Source: G963665005 sp963665005 | Lineage (GTDB): Bacteria; Bacillota; Clostridia; Christensenellales; SZUA-584 | Direction: 5' to 3' | Length of the DNA stretch: 64,000 nt | Assembly (NCBI GenBank): GCA_963665005.2 | Contig: CAXXTQ010000001.1 | Location: 310,001 to 374,000 of the forward strand | Part shown: positions 41,915-49,074 of the stretch, in pieces | Layout: each line of letters opens with the position of its first letter | How positions within the stretch are numbered: position 1 is the first letter of the stretch | Notes under the pieces: generated by a model | The model's database searches: none | What the model saw: only the letters and a program-made list of their open reading frames with translations | Told to the model about the DNA's origin: nothing | Program-made: the position numbers and the translations under genes

Positions 41915-43582
41915 TCAAAACAAACCTGTTATTTTTCCGTCTGCGTCTATGTCTATTCTCTCGGCGGCGGGAACTTTCGGAAGTCCGGGCATCGTCATTA
42001 TTGCTCCTGTAAGAGCGATAATAAAACCGGCACCGGCAGATACTTTTAGATCGCGCACGACTATATTGAAGTTTTTAGGAGCGCCCAAAAGCGCTGCGTT
42101 ATCCGAAAAACTCGACTGCGTTTTTGCCATGCATATAGGAAGATTGCTAAAGCCCATTGCTTCAAGCTTTTCAAGCTGCTTGCGTGCGGCCGGTGTTATT
42201 TCAGCGCAGTCGCCGCGGTATATCTTTTTAGTGATAACATTTAGTTTCTGCTCAATACCTATATTCAGATCGTAACAGTATGTAAAATCGTTAGGCTTTT
42301 CGCAAAGCTCTGCAACCTCTTCGGCAAGCGCAATTCCGCCTTGCCCGCCCTTTTCCCATACTTCACAAAGCGCAACGTTTACTCCGAGCTGCCTGCATTT
42401 ATCTTCTATGAGTTTTAGCTCGCTCTCGCTGTCCGCCGGAAAACGGTTGATGGCGACAACTGCAGGAAGACGAAATACTGTTGTGATGTTCTCCACATGC
42501 TGCAAAAGATTGGGCAGCCCTTTTTCCAGAGCTTCTAGGTTTTCTTTAGAAAGGTCTGCTTTCGCAGCGCCGCCATGGTGCTTTAGCGCGCGGACACTTG
42601 CCACAATAACCACCGCACTCGGCCGTAATCCCGCCGCGCGGCATTTTATATCCAAAAACTTTTCGGCACCAAGGTCTGCTCCGAATCCCGCTTCTGTAAC
42701 AACGTAATCGCCAGCCTTTAGAGCTATGCGCGTCGCCATCATAGAGTTGCAGCCGTGTGCGATATTTGCGAACGGCCCGCCGTGTATAAATGCGGGAGTG
42801 TGCTCGAGTGTCTGAACAAGGTTTGGTTTTAGCGCATCTTTTAAAAGAGCTGTCATTGCGCCCTGTGCATTTAGCTGCCCTGCGGTAACCGGTTTTTCAT
42901 CGTAAGTATAACCGACGATTATTTTGCTGAGTTTGTCTTTTAAATCCGCAAGGTCTTTGGCAAGGCATAGTACAGCCATTATTTCGGACGCCGCTGTAAT
43001 ATCATAGCCGTCTTCGCGCGGAGTTCCGTTAAACTTGCCGCCGAGGCCGTCCTTTAAAACGCGAAGCTGGCGGTCGTTCATATCTGCGCACCGTTTCCAT
43101 GTTATGCGCTTGGGGTCGATATTAAGAGAGTTTCCCTGATATATATGGTTATCCAGCATTGCCGCAAGCAGATTATTAGCCGCGCCCACCGCATGGAAAT
43201 CTCCCGTAAAGTGAAGGTTTATATCTTCCATCGGCACAACCTGTGCATATCCTCCGCCCGCTGCGCCGCCTTTTATGCCAAAAACCGGCCCAAGCGACGG
43301 TTCGCGAAGCGCAACAATTGATTTCCTGCCTATTTTGCGCAGCCCGTCCGCGAGGCCGACACAAATCGTTGTCTTTCCCTCGCCCGCCGCTGTCGGAGTT
43401 ATCGCGGTAACAAGTATTAATTTACCGTCAGGCTTGTTTGATTTTTTTAATAGCTTGTAGTCGATTTTCGCCTTATAATTTCCGTATAATTCAAGATAGC
43501 ATTCGTCTATTCCGACGCTTTTCGCTATCTCTTTGATATCTTTCATCTTTGTTGCCTGCGCTATTTCTATATCAGTTTTCAT
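41915..43582 (-). CDS. fhs: Formate-tetrahydrofolate ligase
   Basis: A 555-residue protein of normal length. The P-loop is TPTAAGEGKTT (62-72), with REPSLGPVFGIKGGAAGGGY and FTGDFHAVGAANNLLAA, both signatures of the family. It makes 10-formyl-THF from formate, ATP and THF, used in purine and one-carbon metabolism or the methyl branch of acetogenesis. A GGGAG site precedes the ATG. No other one-carbon gene is adjacent, so it is probably a single housekeeping copy. Confidence 0.97.
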   Translation of the reverse strand: MKTDIEIAQATKMKDIKEIAKSVGIDECYLELYGNYKAKIDYKLLKKSNKPDGKLILVTAITPTAAGEGKTTICVGLADGLRKIGRKSIVALREPSLGPVFGIKGGAAGGGYAQVVPMEDINLHFTGDFHAVGAANNLLAAMLDNHIYQGNSLNIDPKRITWKRCADMNDRQLRVLKDGLGGKFNGTPREDGYDITAASEIMAVLCLAKDLADLKDKLSKIIVGYTYDEKPVTAGQLNAQGAMTALLKDALKPNLVQTLEHTPAFIHGGPFANIAHGCNSMMATRIALKAGDYVVTEAGFGADLGAEKFLDIKCRAAGLRPSAVVIVASVRALKHHGGAAKADLSKENLEALEKGLPNLLQHVENITTVFRLPAVVAINRFPADSESELKLIEDKCRQLGVNVALCEVWEKGGQGGIALAEEVAELCEKPNDFTYCYDLNIGIEQKLNVITKKIYRGDCAEITPAARKQLEKLEAMGFSNLPICMAKTQSSFSDNAALLGAPKNFNIVVRDLKVSAGAGFIIALTGAIMTMPGLPKVPAAERIDIDADGKITGLF

Positions 43583-43967
43583 ACTAACTGCACTCCCATA
43601 TTTTTGTAAAGCTCAGGTTGGTACCAAAAGCGCATTAACAGCCCGCTCAACGGGCTGATAAATCTAATCCCGATCTTTTTATACAAATTGTTGTTCCTTT
43701 CTGCAATAAAAACCTATGGCAGCCTTTCTTAAAAGGTTTATTAAACTATAACATATTATTTTTATAATGCAAGATTATGAATAATAGCTTAATTTTTTGC
43801 GGTGCTTGATATAAAAAAAATTTCAAGCAGCAACAGACTGATTACCTATATTTGTCATTGTTAATAGTTTATTCATTTTATGTTCATATCCTAGTAACAA
43901 CAACCGTGTATTGTATCAAAAGAGTTATAACTCAAAGAAAATTACAACAACTAAAAGGGGGACAACA
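43583..43967. other. Divergent intergenic region of fhs and the first lipoprotein gene
   Basis: The fhs leader contains a CAGCCCG/CGGGCTG hairpin (43639-43645, 43651-43657) without a U-tract. I looked for a THF or ZTP riboswitch and found neither consensus. The last about 60 bp before the lipoprotein gene (AAAAGAGTTATAA... GGGGGACAACA) resemble the leader of the second lipoprotein gene. Confidence 0.45.
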
Positions 43968-44330
43968 ATGAAAAAGCTAAAGAAACTTGGGTTAATTGTT
44001 TTTTGCATGGCATTACTTCTTGCCTTTACAGGCTGTGTAGATCCTGATGCCGATGCAACAACAGAAGACACCTCGGCGGAAGACACCATGCAGGAGGACA
44101 TGGCTGACGATGCAGCTGATGAAACAGCTAACGACGTGGCCGACGATACAGCCGACGATGCGACCGACGATACAGCCAACGACGTGGCCGACGATACAGC
44201 CGACGATGCGACCGACGATACAGCTGATGAAACAGGTGACGACACGGCCGACGATACAGCTGATGAAACAGGTGACGACGCGACCGATGACGCTTCTGAT
44301 GATGAATCTTCAGAAGAAACTACCGAATAG
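43968..44330 (+). CDS. Lipoprotein with Asp/Ala/Thr repeats (paralogue A)
   Basis: 120 residues from the ATG at 43968 (AAAGGGGG site). The signal peptide KKLKKLGLIVFCMALLLAF is followed by a lipobox ending TGC, then VDPDAD. The rest is an acidic low-complexity domain of TADDATDD, ANDVADD and TADETGDD type units with almost no basic or hydrophobic residues. It should be a membrane-anchored, disordered, strongly negative surface chain. No function is known to me. The N-terminus and leader are shared with paralogue B, but the repeats are different. Confidence 0.85.
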   Translation: MKKLKKLGLIVFCMALLLAFTGCVDPDADATTEDTSAEDTMQEDMADDAADETANDVADDTADDATDDTANDVADDTADDATDDTADETGDDTADDTADETGDDATDDASDDESSEETTE

Positions 44331-44344
44331 AAAAGAAATTGCAA

Positions 44345-44377
44345 AAAAGCGGCTGTTAATACGGCCGCTTTTATTAT
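44345..44377 (+). terminator. Terminator of lipoprotein gene A
   Basis: AAGCGGC (44347-44353) pairs with GCCGCTT (44364-44370), then TTATTAT. The same GCGGC...GCCGC hairpin follows paralogue B, so the duplication included the terminator. Confidence 0.8.
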
Positions 44378-44817
44378 GTCCTTTTATATAAAGAGATTTT
44401 AAGCCCGTCACATAATTTCTTTACTATATCTGGATTTTTGCTTTTCCCGTAATACATGCTTTTTATTGTTGAATTTGAAAACACCCAAAATTATAGCTTA
44501 ACTTATTGACAGTTATATTTTTTTTGCTTGCATTGATACTCTATTCTATTTAAAAACACACTATACTTGCATATTTAACCTACTTAAATTAATATTTCGC
44601 AATTTTATGCTTGCTATATTATCGCAAACACCGATAGCGAATTGCTATATATCGCAACCCAAGCACGCCTGTAGTTATTTAGATCTAATAATAATAAAAT
44701 TTACCATCTTTACAACTTATTAATATCTTGGTAACACGTCTGTAACATAAAACATATATCGTAACAAAAGAGTCATAAACGTAACACAAATGACCATTAT
44801 TGAAAAGGGGGGCAACA
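44378..44817. other. AT-rich gap between the two lipoprotein genes
   Basis: No gene is supported. The region is very AT-rich, with short TATCGCAA repeats around 44605-44660 (ATCGCAA occurs three times). Promoter-like sequence and the AACAAAAGAGTCATAA block shared with paralogue A's leader lie close to 44818. Confidence 0.4.
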
Positions 44818-45171
44818 ATGAAAAAACTTAAGAAAGTCGGGTTGATTGTTTTTTGCATGGTGCTTATGATTGCCTTTATGGGCTGCGTAGATCCTGAAGC
44901 TGCATCTAACGCTGACACAACTACGGAAGACATGAGCCAGGACCCAATCGAGATCATGAACGAGGACACCACCGAGGACACCACTGAGGACACGACTGAG
45001 GACACCACTGAAGACACGACTGAAGACACGACTGAAGACACCACCGAGGACACGACCGAAGACACCACCGAGGACACGACTGAGGACACCACCGAGGACA
45101 CCACTGAGGACACCACCGAGGACACAACTGAAGACACCACCGAGGATACCTCCGAAGATACCTCCGAATAG
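44818..45171 (+). CDS. Lipoprotein with 17 EDTT tetrapeptide repeats (paralogue B)
   Basis: 117 residues from the ATG at 44818 (AAAGGGGGG site). The signal peptide (KKLKKVGLIVFCMVLMIAF) and lipobox region MGCVDPEA match paralogue A. From 44962 the protein is 17 tandem 4-residue units: 15 EDTT and two EDTS. The 12-bp DNA units vary at third positions, so the peptide repeat appears to be under selection and not just recent slippage. Strongly acidic and Thr-rich, it may be a glycosylated or cation-binding surface spacer; that is speculation. Confidence 0.85.
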   Translation: MKKLKKVGLIVFCMVLMIAFMGCVDPEAASNADTTTEDMSQDPIEIMNEDTTEDTTEDTTEDTTEDTTEDTTEDTTEDTTEDTTEDTTEDTTEDTTEDTTEDTTEDTTEDTSEDTSE

Positions 45172-45185
45172 AAGGAAACTGTAAA

Positions 45186-45213
45186 AACGCGGCTGTTTAT
45201 TCGGCCGCTTTTT
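45186..45213 (+). terminator. Terminator of lipoprotein gene B
   Basis: GCGGC (45189-45193) and GCCGC (45204-45208) form the stem, followed by T5. It is homologous to the terminator of gene A. Confidence 0.8.
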
Positions 45214-45249
45214 ACATATCTTTTTTATGCAGACAATCGCCTTCAAAAA

Positions 45250-45465
45250 TTATTTTTGCTGTTTTTTTATGCCCAAAATGTAATCTGAGCTTACATTATA
45301 AAACTCGCACAGCGATATTAAATGCTGTACAGGCAGAGCGCGAATACCTAATTCGTATCTTGAATAAACCTGCTGCTTAATATTTAAGTAATCGGCAACT
45401 TGCTTTTGAGTGTAATCATTATCTTCACGAAGCTCTTTTATAATCTGGTTACTATATTTTTTCAT
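45250..45465 (-). CDS. Small XRE-family HTH regulator
   Basis: 71 residues, essentially one Cro/CI-type HTH: IIKELREDNDYTQKQVADYL, then KQQVYSRYELGIRALP and a C-terminal helix ending SSDYILGIKKQQK. It diverges from the SLOG-fold gene across a 105-bp gap that holds a perfect ACAACCA-TT-TGGTTGT palindrome. It probably represses its own promoter and that of its neighbour. Confidence 0.9.
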   Translation of the reverse strand: MKKYSNQIIKELREDNDYTQKQVADYLNIKQQVYSRYELGIRALPVQHLISLCEFYNVSSDYILGIKKQQK

Positions 45466-45491
45466 TGTTTACCTCTTCATAATAATGACAT

Positions 45492-45532
45492 ACAACCAAA
45501 CAGTAGTATTGTTATTACAACCATTTGGTTGT
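45492..45532. promoter_or_regulatory. Operator-like palindrome between XRE and SLOG genes
   Basis: ACAACCA (45517-45523) and TGGTTGT (45526-45532) form a perfect inverted repeat with a 2-base centre. A third half-site, ACAACCAAA, is at 45492-45500, one helical turn or two upstream. This is a fitting target for the small XRE dimer. Confidence 0.65.
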
Positions 45533-45570
45533 ATAGTTAATATTATTTTGCAATCGGAGGAAAGTATACT

Positions 45571-46092
45571 ATGAAAAAAAGCTGTGCCTTTACAGGGCCC
45601 CGCGCCCTAAAGCTGCCGTGGAGATTCAACGAAAACGATGCGCGCTGTATAAAGCTGAAAGAAATTCTGCGCTCGGAGACCGAAAAGAAAATAAAGCAGG
45701 GAGTAACAACCTTTTATACAGGCGGCCAAAACGGCATCGACCTTATAGCCGGCGAAATAGTCATTGAGCTAAAGAAAGTTTACGACATAAAACTTATCGT
45801 AGTTTTGCCGTACGAAACAATCGCCGATTACTGGAATGAAAATATACGAAATAGATTTTTTGATATGATGGTTTGTGCCGATATGCAAATCACTTTAAAC
45901 AGCCGCTATAAAAAGGGCTGTTACCGGCAGAGAAATGAGTACATAGTGAAAAACTCTGAGGCTTTGATTGCCGTTTTTAATGAAAGCTTCAAAAAAAGAA
46001 GCGATACGTATCAGGCTATTAAGATGGCGAGAATGAGGGGGCTGGAAATAATAATGATTGAGGTGGATAGTGGGATGAATGAAGGACCTTAG
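45571..46092 (+). CDS. SLOG-fold protein, DUF1273/YpsA-like
   Basis: A 173-residue protein. The start KKSCAFTGPRALKLPW and the motif TTFYTGGQNGIDLIAGE are those of the YpsA/DUF1273 branch of the SLOG superfamily, which binds nucleotide-derived ligands; a second motif (EALIAVFNES) near residue 130 completes the Rossmann-like pocket. It has a GGAGG site. YpsA itself affects cell division and stress in Bacillus; other SLOG proteins work in nucleotide-signal systems. It is paired with a divergent XRE regulator. Confidence 0.85.
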   Translation: MKKSCAFTGPRALKLPWRFNENDARCIKLKEILRSETEKKIKQGVTTFYTGGQNGIDLIAGEIVIELKKVYDIKLIVVLPYETIADYWNENIRNRFFDMMVCADMQITLNSRYKKGCYRQRNEYIVKNSEALIAVFNESFKKRSDTYQAIKMARMRGLEIIMIEVDSGMNEGP

Positions 46093-46172
46093 GCAAGCAT
46101 AGATTTTTATTTTGTTAATATATGTTATAATATAAATAATTGTATGTTATTTATTCTTTGGAGGCAATTAAT

Positions 46173-47132
46173 ATGATAAATTTAGATTTGGGGAAACCTG
46201 CTTCAAAATTAATCGGGGTGATTTCTAAGGGTACTGGTGTTATATATGAACCAAGAAAAATAAAAAAGTTGGCAGAAGCTAATGCAATTAAAGTTGATAC
46301 TTTAGCTGAATGTGCGCGGAGAAATGCGGATATACCATTTATTTATGATGATGGTCAAGTTAAAATAGATACTACTTCTTTTAACGACCTACAAGTTCGT
46401 ATGACAAACAGGGTTGCTTATCAAGAATTAAAAAAGCAACAGAATACCGAAAATGTGATAGGACATGCTTTTAATATATTAGAATCAAAGGAAGAAGTCG
46501 ATGAAAAAGAAGTCGATGAAGATTGGATTGCTCGATTCTTCAATTCAGCAGGTGAGGTTAGTAACGAAGAAATGCAATTTATTTGGGGCAAAATCTTAGC
46601 AGGCGAAGTTGAAAAACCTGGCTCTTTCTCTTTAAGAACTCTAGATACTTTGCGAAATATTACACAAGAAGAAGCAGAGCTTTTTCAAAAAATGTCAAAT
46701 TATGTTTTTAATGCTTCTTTCGATAATACTTATTTTTTATACAGGGAAGAAAAAACTTTATTAGAGTTTTCTATTAATATTATGGACTTAGTAAGACTAA
46801 GTAATATTGGCTTGCTTAATATAAAAAGTTTAAATATCGGCCAGATAGTCAAAAAAAGCGGAGACAGAATTATTGCTTTTATATATTTTGATAAAGGAAT
46901 TATTTATGAGAATAATACAGATAAAGATATTCAAATTAATATGCCCGTCTATAAGTTAACAGAGGTTGGTGAACAACTTTTTTCGATCGTTGAAAAAAAA
47001 TTTGTTATAGATTATTTAAAAAAAGTTATAGAAAAAAATAAAAGTAAAAATTTAAAAATATATTATGGAGAAGTCTCAAATGTAAAAACTGTTACAGGAA
47101 GATACCACATCGAAAACTTGACGCCATTGTAA
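46173..47132 (+). CDS. DUF2806-family protein of unknown function
   Basis: 319 residues from the ATG at 46173 (GGAGG site; an earlier ATG at 46140 lacks one). The central WIARFFNSAGEVSNEEMQFI and LAGEVEKPGSFSLRTLDTL block is the DUF2806 signature. There is no signal peptide or membrane segment. The gene is much more AT-rich than its flanks (long A/T runs, AAA/TTA/ATA codons), which suggests acquisition. DUF2806 genes are scattered across bacteria. I know of no established function, although a role in defence would not be surprising. Confidence 0.8.
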   Translation: MINLDLGKPASKLIGVISKGTGVIYEPRKIKKLAEANAIKVDTLAECARRNADIPFIYDDGQVKIDTTSFNDLQVRMTNRVAYQELKKQQNTENVIGHAFNILESKEEVDEKEVDEDWIARFFNSAGEVSNEEMQFIWGKILAGEVEKPGSFSLRTLDTLRNITQEEAELFQKMSNYVFNASFDNTYFLYREEKTLLEFSINIMDLVRLSNIGLLNIKSLNIGQIVKKSGDRIIAFIYFDKGIIYENNTDKDIQINMPVYKLTEVGEQLFSIVEKKFVIDYLKKVIEKNKSKNLKIYYGEVSNVKTVTGRYHIENLTPL

Positions 47133-47177
47133 AAGTTTAAGATCTAAAATGTATAAGCTTCTTAACTGCCCTACTCC

Positions 47178-48347
47178 CTACAAACTCTCTTCCACGACAC
47201 CCCTTAATATATCCACCCCCTTGTCTATCATTTCGAGCGACGGCATAGAAAAATTAAGGCGCACGGTGTTTTCGTGCCCGTCGCCCGGGTAAAAATGCGT
47301 GCCCGGCACGAAAGCGACGCCCAAATCCACGCACTTATGGAATATCGGCATAGCGTCTATGCCGCGGGGAAGCTCTAGCCATATGAAAAGGCCGCCGTCC
47401 GGCACTTCGTACGAAACGCTTTTCGGGAACTCTTTTAGCTTTTTTAACATAGCGTCGCGCTTTTCTCTGTAGTCTTCGCATATGCTTTGTATGTGTTCAG
47501 ACACTTTGCCCGAGTTCATATAAGCGTCAACTATCTCCTGAGAAAGGTTGGATGTGTGAAGGTCGTCTCCCTGCTTGGCTATGTTATATTTTTCTATTAT
47601 GCGTTTATCGGCTATCGCCGCGCCCACGCGGAGCCCTGGCGAGATTATCTTTGAAAAACTCATCAGATAGATAACACCGTTTTCCTTGTCCATGCTTTTT
47701 ATAGGTAAAACGTTATCGCCCGAATAGCGAAGGTCAAAATACGGATCGTCCTCTAGTATGAGCACGCCATGTTTTTGGCAAACTTTAATCATCTGCTCTC
47801 TTCTTTTTGCCGGCATAGTTCTGCCCGTCGGGTTCTGGAAAGTCGGTATGGTATATACGAACTTGGGGTTGTGCTTTTTTATCATATCTTCGAGACAGTC
47901 TATATCCATGCCGTGCTCGTCCATTGCGACGCCTTTTACATCCGCCTCGTACGCTAAAAACGTCTGGAGCGCGCCGATAAAGGTAGGCGATTCGCAGAGT
48001 ATGACATCGCCTGGGTTAACGAGCGTTTTTGCCGCAAGCCCTATGCCCTGCGTAGAGCCCGAGGTTATAATGACCTCTTCGGGCAAGGCGTCTATGCCAC
48101 GCTTTGCCGCCATCTGCAATACCGTCGCGTGCAGGCTGTCTATCCCGGGTGTTCCGCCGTACTGGAGCACTGTGCTTCCCTTTTCACGCAACAACTTTTC
48201 GGCGATTTTCGCCACTTCATCCGATGGAAAACTATCGGGCGAGGGGTTTCCTCCCGCGAAAGATATCATTCCCGGCTGTTTTAAAAGCGCAAATATAGCC
48301 CTTATTGCGCTTCCCGATACATTATCAAGTCTTTTTGCAAATTCCAT
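47178..48347 (-). CDS. PLP-dependent aminotransferase, class I (2-aminoadipate/aromatic type)
   Basis: A 389-residue fold-type I enzyme of the MocR-like/LysN group without an HTH domain. The PLP Lys is in SFSKIISPGLRVG; FVYTIPTFQNPTGRTM and EDDPYFDLRYSGD carry the Asn and Asp/Tyr cofactor contacts; VRLNFS near the end holds the substrate-carboxylate Arg. Members transfer amino groups from aromatic or branched amino acids or 2-aminoadipate. It stands alone on the minus strand, 28 bp after the comF gene. Confidence 0.92.
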   Translation of the reverse strand: MEFAKRLDNVSGSAIRAIFALLKQPGMISFAGGNPSPDSFPSDEVAKIAEKLLREKGSTVLQYGGTPGIDSLHATVLQMAAKRGIDALPEEVIITSGSTQGIGLAAKTLVNPGDVILCESPTFIGALQTFLAYEADVKGVAMDEHGMDIDCLEDMIKKHNPKFVYTIPTFQNPTGRTMPAKRREQMIKVCQKHGVLILEDDPYFDLRYSGDNVLPIKSMDKENGVIYLMSFSKIISPGLRVGAAIADKRIIEKYNIAKQGDDLHTSNLSQEIVDAYMNSGKVSEHIQSICEDYREKRDAMLKKLKEFPKSVSYEVPDGGLFIWLELPRGIDAMPIFHKCVDLGVAFVPGTHFYPGDGHENTVRLNFSMPSLEMIDKGVDILRGVVEESL

Positions 48348-48375
48348 AACACATTATCCTTTATCGTTTTGTAGA

Positions 48376-49074
48376 TTATAATACACGCACGGCGTTTCTT
48401 TCAAGTAGCCTTTTGCTCTTTAGCCTTTTTTCGTATGCCGATTTGGCAAACGTCATTATATATACGTTATCCGCGCCAGCTTTTTCAAGCACTTTCGCGC
48501 ATTCACACGCCGTCGCACCCGTTGTCAGTATGTCGTCGACCAAAATCGCGTTTCCGCCGACAGCGCATAAGCTTTCAAAAGCACCTTGGATATTCTGTTT
48601 TCTCTGGCTCTCGTTTAGCTTTGTCTGCGTTTTAGTGTTTTTTATGCGCCGGAGCGCCGATACAAACGGTATGCCAGCCGTCTTAGATATGCTTTTTGCC
48701 AGCTCTTCCGACTGGTCAAAGCCGCGGCTTTCGCGCCTTTTTTTATGCAGCGGAACATGGCATATAAAATCAGCATTGACGAACTTTTGCGACAAGGCGC
48801 CTGCCATCTCTTTGCCCATATGTTCGGCTAACCATTTGTTATCGTTATACTTATAAGACTGTACGATATGCTTTATAACGCCGTTATAAACATAAAGAGA
48901 ATACGCGCGGCAACTCTGCACAACCGTTTCGCCCGCTGTTAGTTTATCCCGCTCTTCTCGGCATTTTGCGCACAAATAGCCTTCCGCGCCTTTCTCAATT
49001 CCGCAGCATAAACACTTTGGTATATACGCAAATATCTTATCCGCTATATTTTTTACAAATTGCCCAACACTCAT
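48376..49074 (-). CDS. comFC: ComF-family phosphoribosyltransferase-like protein
   Basis: 232 residues from the ATG at 49074, whose A is also the last base of the recD2 stop (TGATG); a TTG one codon earlier is less likely. An N-terminal zinc finger (CLCCGIEKGAEGYLCAKC) precedes a PRTase domain with the loop AILVDDILTTGATACECA. ComF proteins take part in DNA uptake; the zinc finger and PRTase domains are both complete. Coupling to recD2 puts two DNA-processing genes in one operon. Confidence 0.92.
   Translation of the reverse strand: MSVGQFVKNIADKIFAYIPKCLCCGIEKGAEGYLCAKCREERDKLTAGETVVQSCRAYSLYVYNGVIKHIVQSYKYNDNKWLAEHMGKEMAGALSQKFVNADFICHVPLHKKRRESRGFDQSEELAKSISKTAGIPFVSALRRIKNTKTQTKLNESQRKQNIQGAFESLCAVGGNAILVDDILTTGATACECAKVLEKAGADNVYIMTFAKSAYEKRLKSKRLLERNAVRVL

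Noticed and set aside
43583..43700. THF or ZTP riboswitch upstream of fhs
   Set aside because: Only a simple CAGCCCG/CGGGCTG hairpin is visible; no conserved aptamer elements could be matched.
44685..45246. Long minus-strand frames rich in Val/Ser or Gly/Val/Leu opposite the lipoprotein repeats
   Set aside because: They are mirror frames of the 12-bp EDTT repeat, lack ribosome sites, and the plus-strand frame has a signal peptide, lipobox and terminator.
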